From Bradyrhizobium sp. CCGE-LA001 (GTDB lineage: Bacteria > Pseudomonadota > Alphaproteobacteria > Rhizobiales > Xanthobacteraceae): a DNA stretch of 64,000 nucleotides. The notes beneath the pieces were generated by a model. That model made no database searches. It saw only the letters and a program-made list of their open reading frames with translations, and was not told where the DNA came from. The position numbers and the translations under genes were made by a program. Positions 10,910 to 19,739 of this stretch are shown here, in pieces (within the stretch, counting starts at the first letter, position 1; each line of letters starts with the position of its first letter). The DNA lies in assembly GCF_000296215.2 (NCBI RefSeq), contig NZ_CP013949.1, positions 4,271,501 through 4,335,500 on the forward strand, written 5' to 3'.

Positions 10910-12298
10910 ATGGCAAAGGATTCCGACCCACTGGCGGATGCCTTCGACACCAAGGAGACCGGCGGGCTGTTCTCCGGACTTTTGGCCGAGGAAAGCGCGT
11001 TCGACCGCCGCATGATGTGGCGACTGGGCTCGTGGGGCGTGGCAGCCGTGGCAGCCGTCGTCGTCGCCGTGATGGCCAATCAGGCTCATCTCGGCTGGCG
11101 GCGCGACCAGGTTGCCTCCGCCGATCTCGCGCGCCAGGCCGACCGGCTCCAGTTGCTGACCAAGGAGAGCCAGAACGAAGCACGCCGGCTCGCCGCTGCC
11201 ATCGAGACGCTGAACAGCGACCGCGACCGGCTCTATTCGCGCGTCACGGTGCTGGAGCAGGGCATCGATTCCGTCACCGGTGCCATCGCCAAGCAGGCGG
11301 CCACCCCGCCGCAGGCCGCTACGACAGTGAAGCCGCAGGATGCAGCGCCGGCGCCCGCAGCTCCCAGCGTCGCGCCGGTGACCTCGACGCCGGCGCCGGC
11401 CAGCGAGAAACCGCGCATCGAGGCCAACGCCTCGAAGGATGCGCCGAAAGAAGTTTTGAAGGAGGCGCCGACCCCGCCGCTGCAGACTGCGGCCGCCGCC
11501 TCGCTCATGCAGCAGCAGTCGGCCCTGAATTCGGCGCTGCCGACCATTCCGCTGGTGCCCTCCAAGTCGATCATGGCGCCGCCGGATGCCGCCGCGTCGA
11601 AACTGATTCAGCCCGAATCGACTGAGAAGACCGCGGAGAAGCCAGCTGACAAGGCCGCGGAGAAGAAGGCCGAGCCCGCGGCTGCCCCGACCGAGGTTGC
11701 TGCGGCCGCAACCAAGCCGCCTGAAGCAGCCGAAACCGAATCTCCAGCGATCGCGGTCCAGCAGACGCGCTTTGCGCTCGACCTCGGCGGTGCCAATTCG
11801 ATCGACGGACTGCGCGCGCTGTGGCGCGGCGTGACCAAATCCAATCCGGAAGTTGGCGCATTGCGGCCGATCATCATGATCAAGGAAGGCGCCACCGGCC
11901 TCGGCATGCAGCTCCGGCTCGGGGCCGGCCCCCTGATCAACGCTGCCGCCGCGGCAAAGCTCTGCGCGGGCCTGACCGTGAACGAGCGCCATTGCGAGAC
12001 CACCGTGTTCGACGGCCAGCGCCTGTCGATGCGCGGCGGGCCAGAGAAGCCGGAGAAGAGTCAGGACCGCGTCCAGGACAAGAACGCCGAGAAGAATCAG
12101 GACGCCGTCCCGCAAGCCGAAACCGCGCCAGCGCCCAGCGCCAAGCCGGACAAACGCCGCCGCAGCTACTCCTCGAAGCGCTCGTCGAAGCGTGAGGAGC
12201 CCGCGCCCGCCGCCCCTGCGGCGCCTCAGCCCGCGCCAGCGAAGCCGGAGGCCTCTGCATCTGCGACATCGACCTTGTCCTCTTTCTTCAGGCGGTAG
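10910..12298 (+). CDS. Single-pass membrane protein with coiled coil, Ala/Pro-rich linker and SPOR-like C-terminal domain
   Basis: A 462-residue protein. A cytoplasmic N terminus (MAKDSDPLADAFD) precedes one transmembrane segment near residues 41-57, then a short coiled coil (about 65-110) and a long low-complexity Ala/Pro/Lys/Glu-rich stretch. A compact region near 284-372 (FALDLGGANSIDGLRALWRG, LRLGAGPLINAAAAAKLC) resembles a SPOR-type peptidoglycan-binding fold in its pattern of two half-repeats. The last 60 residues are again basic and Pro/Ala-rich. This layout suggests a cell-envelope protein spanning the periplasm, possibly at the division site; this is inference from layout only. Start ATG 10910 is the first in frame. 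It is divergent from glmU. Confidence 0.75.
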   Translation: MAKDSDPLADAFDTKETGGLFSGLLAEESAFDRRMMWRLGSWGVAAVAAVVVAVMANQAHLGWRRDQVASADLARQADRLQLLTKESQNEARRLAAAIETLNSDRDRLYSRVTVLEQGIDSVTGAIAKQAATPPQAATTVKPQDAAPAPAAPSVAPVTSTPAPASEKPRIEANASKDAPKEVLKEAPTPPLQTAAAASLMQQQSALNSALPTIPLVPSKSIMAPPDAAASKLIQPESTEKTAEKPADKAAEKKAEPAAAPTEVAAAATKPPEAAETESPAIAVQQTRFALDLGGANSIDGLRALWRGVTKSNPEVGALRPIIMIKEGATGLGMQLRLGAGPLINAAAAAKLCAGLTVNERHCETTVFDGQRLSMRGGPEKPEKSQDRVQDKNAEKNQDAVPQAETAPAPSAKPDKRRRSYSSKRSSKREEPAPAAPAAPQPAPAKPEASASATSTLSSFFRR

Positions 12299-12430
12299 TG
12301 TTGCGACCGCCACAGGCAGCGCTGCGAGCATGCGACCATCGGACGCTTGGACGTGAGCCGCGCTTTCCGCGCAAGTTCGCGCATCCCCCGACGCGCCCCA
12401 TCGTCGCCCTCCCCAAGACATGCGTGCCCG

Positions 12431-12871
12431 ATGAACGAACTGGATGATGTGCTGAGACTTCTCGTTGCCGCGGCGACAGGGCTAGTGATCGGCATCGATC
12501 GCGACATGAACGACAAGCCCGTGGGCATGCGCACCCTGGCCCTGGTGGCCCTCGGCTCTGCGCTGATCTCGATTTCCGTGATCGAGTTTCAGAATCTCCG
12601 CGACCATCCGGATGCGATCTCGAGGGTGATCCAGGGCGTCGTTACCGGCGTGCTGAGCGGCGTCGGCTTCATTGGTGCGGGCGTCATCCTGCACGACGTC
12701 AAGGCCAAGACGGTTCATGGCCTCACCACGGCGGCGACGGTCTGGATCGCTGCCGGTCTTGGCATAGCCTGCGCGTTGGGCGCCTGGCTGCTGGTCGGCG
12801 CCGCCATCGCAGTCACATTATTCGTGCTGTTCGCGCTCAGCTGGCTCGAACGCCGCCTCGGATTGAAATAG
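12431..12871 (+). CDS. MgtC/SapB family membrane protein
   Basis: A 146-residue integral membrane protein with four or five hydrophobic helices. The conserved MgtC core motifs are present: GLVIGIDRDMNDKPVGMRT (residues about 19-37), GVGFIGAGVIL and VHGLTTAATVWIAAGLGIA. Short MgtC proteins like this lack the C-terminal ACT-like domain of Salmonella MgtC; the family is linked to Mg2+ limitation and membrane potential, but the activity here is unknown. ATG 12431 was chosen because the preceding 28 codons of the open frame are not hydrophobic or family-like. It lies 130 bases after the preceding gene on the same strand. Confidence 0.88.
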   Translation: MNELDDVLRLLVAAATGLVIGIDRDMNDKPVGMRTLALVALGSALISISVIEFQNLRDHPDAISRVIQGVVTGVLSGVGFIGAGVILHDVKAKTVHGLTTAATVWIAAGLGIACALGAWLLVGAAIAVTLFVLFALSWLERRLGLK

Positions 12872-12917
12872 TTTCGGACGGAAAGTCGACCTCGACGAAC
12901 ATCTGGACGCGCTGTCA

Positions 12918-13064
12918 CTATTCCATGCGCGCCTTCTCCTTCAGATCGCGAATGCGCATCTCCGCTTCGTCCTTGGACTGCACGATTTCCGACCAGTCCT
13001 CGACCCGCGCTTCCTTGCTCAGCTTCTTGAGCTCGTCCAGCTGCTCCTGGGTTGGCTTGTCCAT
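12918..13064 (-). CDS. Small charged helical protein (48 aa)
   Basis: A 48-residue protein beginning MDKPTQEQLDELKKLSKEA and ending KEKARME, almost entirely charged and predicted helical. GGAG lies five bases before ATG 13064, a strong ribosome site, and third-position GC is high. It converges with the MgtC-family gene. No family is recognised. The heptad-like spacing of Leu, Ile and Val suggests a short coiled coil. Confidence 0.6.
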   Translation of the reverse strand: MDKPTQEQLDELKKLSKEARVEDWSEIVQSKDEAEMRIRDLKEKARME

Positions 13065-13217
13065 GCTCGCTCCTCGAAGACACCTGCGTTAGACGTCACG
13101 ACATCCAGAACCGGCCAGCCCGGCGCGTGTTCCTGGAGGATGCATGGCCGGCCGGATGGAACAGAAACATCATGCTGCCCTGTTGCCTGCCCGCGCCATC
13201 CCGACCATATTGCCCGC

Positions 13218-13598
13218 ATGACCAAAAAGCCTTTCCGCCTCACGCCCTACCAGGTGCAGTTCCTGATCGTCGTCGGCTTTGCCAGCGTCGGCATTGCGTT
13301 CTATCTGCGCTACCTCGCGATCGAATTGTCCCAAGTTGCGCTCGCCTGCGACGCCGGGCTTCAGACCATGACCTGCAAGGCGCGCTCGGTCGCGACCGTG
13401 CTGTTCAAGAACTCGGTGTTCGGGATCGTGGCGCTGGTGGTGGCGACATTGAACCTGATGCGGCCATCGATCGTGCTGCTCACCGTCGGCGTCATCGCCG
13501 CGGGCCTCGGCATCGTGCTCTACAACGTCGTGCTGTCGGGCCTTGCGATCGGCCTGTTCATTCTTGGATTTGCTCGGCCCGCGCCCGCCACAGCGTGA
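13218..13598 (+). CDS. Small membrane protein with four predicted helices
   Basis: A 126-residue hydrophobic protein: MTKKPFRLTPYQVQFLIVVG at the start, a short loop with two Cys (ACDAGLQTMTCKARSV), then FGIVALVVATLNLMRPSIV, LLTVGVIAAGLGIVLYNVVL and GLAIGLFILGFARP. The loop Cys pair could form a periplasmic disulfide. Its last 41 bases overlap the 3' end of the convergent ndvC gene. No function is assigned; position beside the beta-glucan genes is suggestive only. ATG 13218 gives the compact membrane protein; the open frame upstream is not hydrophobic. Confidence 0.7.
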   Translation: MTKKPFRLTPYQVQFLIVVGFASVGIAFYLRYLAIELSQVALACDAGLQTMTCKARSVATVLFKNSVFGIVALVVATLNLMRPSIVLLTVGVIAAGLGIVLYNVVLSGLAIGLFILGFARPAPATA

Positions 13599-15174
13599 GC
13601 GCGAACAACAGATAGATCGCGCAGGTCCACAGCGACTGCCAGTTGTCGCGGCCTTCGTTGAAGAGCACGAAGACGGCCGACAGCCCCAGCAGCCCTGCGA
13701 ACACCGCCTCCGCAATCGGACGCTGGCCGATCTGCGGCCGGTTCAGCATCAAAAGCGCAAACGGCACCACCGCCATCGTCAGCGACGCGTAGGGGAAATC
13801 CTTGTAGCGCGGGTCGAACACGAAGCCGAGCGCCGTCGCGGCCGCGATCACCGCCGTCACCGCCAGCGTCAGGCCGAGAACCGCCGTGAGCTTCGACCAT
13901 TTGCGGCCCTCGCGCGGGCCGAGCAGGTCGAGGAAGGTCGGAAGACTGCGGCCGATCACCATCGCCTGCGCGCAGAAGATCGGCGACAGGATGCCGGCGA
14001 GCAGCAGCGCGCCCCAGAGCAGCCAGCCGCCGATGCCGTAGCTCTCGTAATACATCTTGTCGGCGCCCACCCCGAGCAGGATACCTGCCGTCGTCGCCGA
14101 GATACCGACGCCGAGCCAGGCCGAGAAACGCGGCGTCCAGGGCCGCCGGCGCAGCGTGATCAGCGCAACCGCGAACACCAGCACGCTGAGCCCCATGCCG
14201 GCGCCCATGTACCATTTCCAGTATGGGAAATTGCTGATCGGCTCGCCCGGCGGATATTTCAGATTCCGTCCCACGGAATCATAGAGGCCCCAATAGCCGC
14301 CGACCGTGCCTTCCAGCTTGCGCTTCCACGGCTGGTCGTAGGACTCGATCAGGTTGACGCGGAATTTCTGGGCCTTCGCAAGGGCAAGGATCTCGGACAC
14401 CACCCGCGCTTGGTTGGTGCGCGACGGCAGCGCGCCCTCGCGCATGCGTCCCGCGCTCGGCCAGCCAGTCTCGCCGATCAGGATCTCCTTGCCCGGAAAC
14501 GCCACCGCCATGCGCTCGCGGATCGTCTCCACATGGGCGCTGGCGAATTTCGCCCTCACCGGGATGTCCTCCCAATAGGGCAGGATGTGGATCGTGACGA
14601 AGTCGACGGAATCATAGACCTCGCGGTTCTTCAGCCAGAACTCCCAGACATCGGCGTAAGTGACGGGAACGCTGACCTGGGACTTCACCAGGCGGATGAG
14701 GGAGACGAGGTCCGCCGTCGTCATTTCGCCGCGCAGCAGCACCTCGTTGCCGACAATGACCGCGGTGATGATCTCAGGAAATTGCTTGGTGAGGCGGATC
14801 GCAAGTCCGGCCTGCTCGTAGTTCTTGGTGCGGTTGCTGGAGAGCCAGATGCCCTGCAGCACCTTCAGGCCGCCGACCTTGGCGGCGATCGCCGGCACCT
14901 GGTCGAGCCCGTTCTCCATCGAATAGGTGCGGACGCAGTCGGTGATCTCCTTGAGCTGGCGCAGATCCTGCTCGATCTGCTCGGCGTCGATATGGGTCCA
15001 CGGCTCCAGCGGCGTCTGCTCGCCGCGGAACGGTGCATAGGAGACGCACTGGACTTTATCGGCGGGATCGATCGGGGCGCGCGCGAGCGTGATCGGCGTC
15101 GCCAACCACCACCACACGGCAGCAATCGCACCCAATGAAACGAGCAGAAGCGCCAGTGGCGTACGAAGAGAAAT
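13558..15174 (-). CDS. ndvC: Cyclic beta-glucan synthesis protein NdvC (GH17-type glucanosyltransferase with C-terminal membrane domain)
   Basis: About 538 residues. An N-terminal membrane anchor precedes a GH17-like domain (residues about 40-310) with VSYAPFRGEQTP, the acid-base Glu in VGNEVLLRG and the nucleophile Glu in IGETGWPSAG; six or seven hydrophobic helices follow. In B. japonicum NdvC is needed for the beta-(1,6) linkages of the periplasmic cyclic glucan and for effective soybean nodulation. The 5' end is unusual. After an in-frame TAA at 15205-15207 there is no ATG, GTG or TTG until a TTG at 15133-15135, which would cut the anchor and lacks a ribosome site. GGAGG (15184-15188) stands nine bases before an ATT at 15172-15174, giving ISLRTPLALLLVSLG, so an ATT start is proposed. 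Identity is firm; the start is uncertain. Confidence 0.9.
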   Translation of the reverse strand: MSLRTPLALLLVSLGAIAAVWWWLATPITLARAPIDPADKVQCVSYAPFRGEQTPLEPWTHIDAEQIEQDLRQLKEITDCVRTYSMENGLDQVPAIAAKVGGLKVLQGIWLSSNRTKNYEQAGLAIRLTKQFPEIITAVIVGNEVLLRGEMTTADLVSLIRLVKSQVSVPVTYADVWEFWLKNREVYDSVDFVTIHILPYWEDIPVRAKFASAHVETIRERMAVAFPGKEILIGETGWPSAGRMREGALPSRTNQARVVSEILALAKAQKFRVNLIESYDQPWKRKLEGTVGGYWGLYDSVGRNLKYPPGEPISNFPYWKWYMGAGMGLSVLVFAVALITLRRRPWTPRFSAWLGVGISATTAGILLGVGADKMYYESYGIGGWLLWGALLLAGILSPIFCAQAMVIGRSLPTFLDLLGPREGRKWSKLTAVLGLTLAVTAVIAAATALGFVFDPRYKDFPYASLTMAVVPFALLMLNRPQIGQRPIAEAVFAGLLGLSAVFVLFNEGRDNWQSLWTCAIYLLFALTLWRARAEQIQE

Positions 15175-15457
15175 CGGTTCCGTCCTCCGCGAAGGGTCCG
15201 TCGATTACCTGCTTGCACGCCGTCTGCCAAGGGGGTGTCCAAATGCCGATCCGCCTGCGGATCCGCGCCTCTCCCGGCCAAACCGGCTGCGGCCGTTCGA
15301 CCGGGGCCTAGCATCGTGACTTTGCTGGACAAAATTCCAAATACAGGTCATGGACTCCGAAAGACTTTTCCGCCGCATTGGAGACCCATTTGGACGCCAT
15401 CACCGGCATGTCCGCGGGATCCTGACGCGGGCGGCCAGCGGATACATTGGGGAATTC

Positions 15458-16051
15458 ATGCGGCAACGGGTGTTCGAGTCACGAAATGCGGTCCTGCGGC
15501 AGTTCGCCGCCACCTTGGCCGTCTCCTCTCTCCTCGTTCTCGCCGGTCTCGGTGGCGCCTCCGCCCAGAGCGGCACTCCCACCCCCGATCAGGGCAAGGC
15601 TGCCGCCCAGCCCGCCGACGCCGCCGCCAAGGACGCCGCCCAGAACCAGCGCCGCACCGATGAATTCGCGGAAGCGGCCCAGGTCATCAATGGCCCCGCC
15701 GGCAATCCCGAATGCGTCTGGCTCGGCCGCCGCGTGGTGCGGCTGATGTGGCGGGACGACCTCGATACCGCGTTCCGTCATCTCGACCTCTACGACCGTT
15801 TCGGCTGCCCGGGCGGCCACATCCAGGCTGCGTTCCGTTGCCTGACTCGCTTCGGCGGGCAGATCGACCCCAAGGTCGCCGAGACCCTGGACAGCCGCGT
15901 GCACGCCTGCTGGATCAATCCGGCCGCCCAGCCGCAGCAGGCGGCGGCGAGCACCTCCCCGCCGGCCGCGCCCGCGGCCAACAATGCGCAGCCGCAGCCG
16001 GCCGCCAGCCCCTCGCCTGCGGCAAGCCCGACACCCGCGCCCCAGAAATAG
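15458..16051 (+). CDS. Secreted protein with conserved Cys-containing domain, between ndvC and ndvB
   Basis: A 197-residue protein. An N-terminal signal sequence (FAATLAVSSLLVLAGLGGAS) leads into an Ala/Pro-rich linker. A compact domain near residues 80-155 contains four Cys (PECVWLGRRVVRLMWRDD, RFGCPGGHIQAAFRCLTRFG, VHACW), then an Ala/Pro/Gln-rich tail. ATG 15458 is preferred over 15350 because GGGG lies just upstream and the signal peptide is then near the N terminus. It is divergent from ndvC and in the direction of ndvB, 216 bases upstream of it, so a role in glucan metabolism or the periplasm is plausible. It does not match the several-membrane-segment description of B. japonicum NdvD, so that name is not applied. 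Confidence 0.7.
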   Translation: MRQRVFESRNAVLRQFAATLAVSSLLVLAGLGGASAQSGTPTPDQGKAAAQPADAAAKDAAQNQRRTDEFAEAAQVINGPAGNPECVWLGRRVVRLMWRDDLDTAFRHLDLYDRFGCPGGHIQAAFRCLTRFGGQIDPKVAETLDSRVHACWINPAAQPQQAAASTSPPAAPAANNAQPQPAASPSPAASPTPAPQK

Positions 16052-16267
16052 CGCGATCGTTTCAGCTGTCGTTCAGGAACGATCGGTCATAGACACGGTT
16101 GGCACTGCCGCGCGTCGTTCGACAAAGGCCATGCCCTCAGAAGGACATGAGGCCATGACAGTTGAGAAACCGCGCGGCAGAGGTATGCTCCCTTTGCCGC
16201 GGACTTGGTCGGATCTCGGGGTCGGATCCGCTGCCCTGCCACCTCAGCCCCTATTGGTTTAGCCGCG

Positions 16268-18934
16268 ATGCGCGTTGTCGCCGCCGTTCTGTTGCTCGTG
16301 TCTGCGCTCCACGCCGGCGTCTGGGGAGTCATGCACGAAAAGGTACCCGCGCCCGACTTCAAGGGCCTGTTGCCCAGCGTCTCCTATGCGCCGTTCGAGG
16401 GCTCCGCCCACCCCGACATCGACAACATCCCGACCGTCGAGAAAATCCGCGCCGACCTGAAGACGCTGTCGACCATGACGCGCGCGATCCGCCTCTATTC
16501 ATCCACGGGCGGCGTGGAACTGGTGCCGCCGATCGCCGCCGAGTTCGGCCTCAAGGTCACCGTCGGCGCCTGGATCGACAAGGACAAGGACCGCAACGAG
16601 CGCGAGATCAAGGCTGCGATCGAGCTCGCCCGCAAGAACAGCAACGTCGTCGGCGTCGTGGTCGGCAACGAGGTGATCTACCGCGGCGAGCAGAAGGTCG
16701 AAGACCTCATCGGCATGATCAAGAAGGTCAAGGGCGCGGTCCGCGTGCCCGTCACGACCGGCGAGATCTGGAACATCTGGCGCGACAATCCCGATCTCGG
16801 CTCCAACGTCGATTTCATCGCCGCCCACGTGCTGCCCTATTGGGAAAACTTCCGCTCGGACCAGGCCGTCGATCAGGCCGTCGACCGCTACAATCTCCTG
16901 CGCAACCTGTTCCCCGGCAAGCGCATCGTGATCGCCGAGTTCGGCTGGCCGAGCCAGGGCTACAACTTACGCAACGCCGATCCCGGCGCGTTCCAGCAGG
17001 CGGTGATCCTGCGCAATTTCGTCACCCGCGCCGAAGCCATCGGCATGGAATACAACATCGTCGAAGCGATCGATCAGCCCTGGAAATTCTTCGAAGGCGG
17101 CGTCGGTCCGTATTGGGGCATCCTCAACGCCAGCCGCGAGCCGAAATTCGCCTGGACCGGCCCTGTCGAGAACCCCGATTACTGGAAGCTGATGGGCATC
17201 GCCCTGCTGGTCGGCATCCTCTTGTCGCTGCCGATCCTGCGCATCGAAAAGCCAACTGCGAGGCAAGCCTTCCTGCTGTCGGCGACGGCCAATGGCGTCG
17301 GCGCCTGGGCGGCCACCGTGTTCGCGTTCTGGAACACGCACTACTTCATCTTCGGCTCGGCCTTCGCGCTGACACTGGGCATGATCCTCCTTGTTCCTCT
17401 CGTTCTCATTGCGATGGCGCGCATCGACGAGATCGCCGCGGTCGCCTTCGGCCGGCCGCCGCAGCGGCTGATCACGAAGGACAAGCCGGTCGAGAACGTG
17501 CCCGAGAATTACTACCCGAAGGTCTCGATCCACATCCCCGCTTATTTCGAGCCGGTCGACATGCTCAAGCAGACGCTCGATGCGCTGTCGCGGCTGAACT
17601 ATCCGAACTACGAATGCGTGGTCATCATCAACAACACGCCTGATCCGGCCTTCTGGCAGCCGATCCAGGACCATTGCCGCGCGCTCGGTGAACGCTTCAA
17701 GTTCATCAACGCCGAGAAGGTGCAGGGCTTCAAGGCCGGCGCCTTGCGGATCGCAATGGATCGCACCGCGGTGGACGCCGAGATCATCGGCATCCTCGAC
17801 GCCGACTATGTCGTCGAGCCCGACTGGTTGAAGGACCTCGTGCCGGCGTTCGCCGATCCGCGCGTCGGCCTCGTGCAGGCGCCGCAGGAGCATCGCGACG
17901 GCGACCTGTCGATCATGCATTACATCATGAACGGCGAATATGCCGGCTTCTTCGATATCGGCATGGTCCAGCGCAACGAGCTCAACGCCGTGATCGTGCA
18001 CGGCACGATGTGCCTGATCCGCCGCGCCGCGATGGACATGGCCGGCGGCTGGTCGTCGGACACGATCTGCGAGGATTCCGATCTCGGCCTAGCCATCCAG
18101 GAGCTCGGCTGGGTCACCCATTACACTAACACGCGTTACGGCCAGGGCCTGCTCCCCGACACCTACGAGGCCTTCAAGAAGCAGCGTCACCGCTGGGCCT
18201 ATGGCGGCCTCCAGATCGTCAAGAAGCACTGGCGCCAGTTCCTGCCCGGCAAGAGCCGGCTGACGCCCGACCAGAAACGCGAATACGGCCTCGGCTGGCT
18301 GAACTGGCTGGGCGCCGAAAGCCTCGGCGTGGTCGTGGCCCTGCTCAACCTCGTCTGGGTGCCGATCGTCGCCTTCGCCGACATCGCCATTCCCGACAAG
18401 ATCCTGACGCTGCCGATCATCGGCGCCTTCGTCGTCTCGCTGGTGCACTTCCTGTCGATGTACCGCGCCCGCGTCGCGATCAAGCCCGGCCAGATGCTGG
18501 GCGCGATGATCGCGGCGATGAGCGTGCAATGGACGGTGTCGCGCGCCGTGGCGCAGGGCCTGATCACCGAGCACATCGCCTTCGCCCGCACCTCCAAGGG
18601 CGGCCTGTCCCGCATGTCGATCGAGTTCCAGGCGTTCTGGGAGGCCGTGATCGGCGCCCTCCTCATCATCGGCGCTGGGGTCCTGATCGCCTCCAACAGC
18701 TACCGCCAGATCACCGAGATCTACATCTTCGCCGGCGTGCTGGTGCTGCAGAGCCTGCCATTCCTCGCCGCAGTCGCGATCGCGATCCTCGAGCTCAGCC
18801 GCATCAACTCGTTCCAGTTCTGGCGCGACAGCGCGATCCGCTCCGCCGAGCTGATCGGCCTGCGCCCGGTGGCGCTGCCTCCCGTGGGCGCGCCGCAAGC
18901 CGTGCCGACCGAGGTACCGCGGGAGACGAACTGA
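16268..18934 (+). CDS. ndvB: Cyclic beta-(1,3),(1,6)-glucan synthase NdvB
   Basis: An 888-residue membrane protein. After a signal-anchor (MRVVAAVLLLVSALHAGVWG) comes a GH17-type domain with VVVGNEVIYRG and IAEFGWPSQG, retaining both catalytic Glu positions. Membrane helices near residue 310-380 precede a family 2 glycosyltransferase: HIPAYFEP, the DAD at residues 511-513 and QRHRW at 639-643, then C-terminal helices. It polymerises UDP-glucose into periplasmic cyclic glucan, important for hypo-osmotic growth and soybean symbiosis in B. japonicum. ATG 16268 is chosen because it begins the signal-anchor directly; a start at 16205 would add 21 unlikely residues. It lies downstream of the secreted Cys protein gene and divergent from ndvC. 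Confidence 0.95.
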   Translation: MRVVAAVLLLVSALHAGVWGVMHEKVPAPDFKGLLPSVSYAPFEGSAHPDIDNIPTVEKIRADLKTLSTMTRAIRLYSSTGGVELVPPIAAEFGLKVTVGAWIDKDKDRNEREIKAAIELARKNSNVVGVVVGNEVIYRGEQKVEDLIGMIKKVKGAVRVPVTTGEIWNIWRDNPDLGSNVDFIAAHVLPYWENFRSDQAVDQAVDRYNLLRNLFPGKRIVIAEFGWPSQGYNLRNADPGAFQQAVILRNFVTRAEAIGMEYNIVEAIDQPWKFFEGGVGPYWGILNASREPKFAWTGPVENPDYWKLMGIALLVGILLSLPILRIEKPTARQAFLLSATANGVGAWAATVFAFWNTHYFIFGSAFALTLGMILLVPLVLIAMARIDEIAAVAFGRPPQRLITKDKPVENVPENYYPKVSIHIPAYFEPVDMLKQTLDALSRLNYPNYECVVIINNTPDPAFWQPIQDHCRALGERFKFINAEKVQGFKAGALRIAMDRTAVDAEIIGILDADYVVEPDWLKDLVPAFADPRVGLVQAPQEHRDGDLSIMHYIMNGEYAGFFDIGMVQRNELNAVIVHGTMCLIRRAAMDMAGGWSSDTICEDSDLGLAIQELGWVTHYTNTRYGQGLLPDTYEAFKKQRHRWAYGGLQIVKKHWRQFLPGKSRLTPDQKREYGLGWLNWLGAESLGVVVALLNLVWVPIVAFADIAIPDKILTLPIIGAFVVSLVHFLSMYRARVAIKPGQMLGAMIAAMSVQWTVSRAVAQGLITEHIAFARTSKGGLSRMSIEFQAFWEAVIGALLIIGAGVLIASNSYRQITEIYIFAGVLVLQSLPFLAAVAIAILELSRINSFQFWRDSAIRSAELIGLRPVALPPVGAPQAVPTEVPRETN

Positions 18935-18952
18935 CGGGAGCTGGCCGCGACG

Positions 18953-19060
18953 CATCCTTCGAGACGCCCGCCTCCGGCGGGCCCAGATGCGGTCGCGTTT
19001 TGCGGCGAGATGGAATGCCCTCATGGTGAGGAGCCGCCAAAGCGGGCGTCTCGAACCATG
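18953..19060. repeat. Palindromic intergenic repeat (catccttcgagacgcccgc family)
   Basis: The left arm at 18953-18971 and the right arm at 19042-19060 are reverse complements apart from two positions, separated by 70 bases that include a smaller GC hairpin. This resembles a repeat family scattered in rhizobial genomes. It fills much of the 420-base gap between ndvB and tRNA-Lys; the rest (19061-19356) shows no coding frame. Confidence 0.75.
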
Positions 19061-19356
19061 CAGGCCCAGCTCGATCGGCGCCCCGATCGAGTTCGCGTGG
19101 ATGACGACTGGCCAATCAGGTTGAAATTGTCGGCCTAACCAGTAGACGCAGCGAGCGAATCCCCGCTCCTGCCTCCGCTTTCGGCAGCATCTCGCACTAT
19201 TGACCTCCGCGGCCACTCCCCCTACACAGCGCGGGCCGAGAGCATGATCCGGAAACAGCCGGTTTTCCTCGCGACGCAAATCGAACGTCGCGGCAAGACA
19301 TGCTTCTCGAATGTCCGGACAGGATGGCGACCACGTCAAGCCATCAGCGGCCATGG

Positions 19357-19432
19357 GAGCGCGTAGCTCAGCCGGTAGAGCACGTGACTTTTAATCACGG
19401 GGTCCTGGGTTCGAGCCCCAGCGCGCTCACCA
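19357..19432 (+). tRNA. tRNA-Lys (anticodon TTT), CCA encoded
   Basis: The acceptor arm GAGCGCG pairs perfectly with CGCGCTC, the D arm is GCTC...GAGC, and the anticodon stem CGTGA/TCACG encloses the loop CTTTTAA with anticodon TTT. The T arm is CTGGG/CCCAG around TTCGAGC. Discriminator A is followed by genomic CCA at 19430-19432. The 3' end from the anticodon stem onward is part of a 52-bp sequence repeated 1.7 kb downstream, so this gene has acted as an integration target. Confidence 0.97.
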
Positions 19433-19449
19433 CAACAAATCAAGCGCTT
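19398..19449 (+). repeat. 52-bp direct repeat, copy 1 (tRNA-Lys 3' end plus 17 flanking bases; att-like)
   Basis: Positions 19398-19449 are identical, base for base, to 21103-21154. The repeat begins in the 3' strand of the anticodon stem, includes the whole T arm, acceptor strand and CCA, and continues to caagcgctt. Duplication of a tRNA 3' end is the classic signature of tyrosine-recombinase integration. No integrase is visible nearby. Confidence 0.9.
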
Positions 19450-19523
19450 AGACGCAGATCTAAGTCTTCCAATTCAGTCCGCAAAATCTCTCGTGCACAC
19501 GTCATGCACACGGGAGAGCGGTG

Positions 19524-19670
19524 ATGCTGCGCTCAATGCTGGTCGCGTTCGCCGGCCAAGCCATGATCGGCGCTGTGCTGTTCGTTTTCATCTGGTGGCG
19601 AGAGCGCGTGAAGCGGCGCAAGATTCCCGATCCGGACGAAGCGTCTATCCACACCCACGACGGGCAGTAG
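19524..19670 (+). CDS. Small single-pass membrane protein (48 aa) just after tRNA-Lys
   Basis: A 48-residue protein with one hydrophobic helix (MLVAFAGQAMIGAVLFVFIWW) followed by a basic stretch (RERVKRRK) and an acidic/His tail. GGGAG is seven to eight bases before ATG 19524. The bases around its start (catgcacacgggag then gcggtgatgc) recur at 21182-21206 after the second copy of the 52-bp repeat, where a degenerate copy of this gene is found. It may be cargo of the element integrated at tRNA-Lys. Function unknown. Confidence 0.55.
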   Translation: MLRSMLVAFAGQAMIGAVLFVFIWWRERVKRRKIPDPDEASIHTHDGQ

Positions 19671-19739
19671 CTCGCGCGCGTTCCGCGCCGCTAAGGATCG
19701 ATAATTTGACTCTGGAGCGCGGCGCGTCTCGATAGCGGC

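Noticed and set aside
15458..16051. Assignment as ndvD
   Set aside because: NdvD of B. japonicum is described as having several membrane segments; this protein has only a signal sequence, so the name was not applied.
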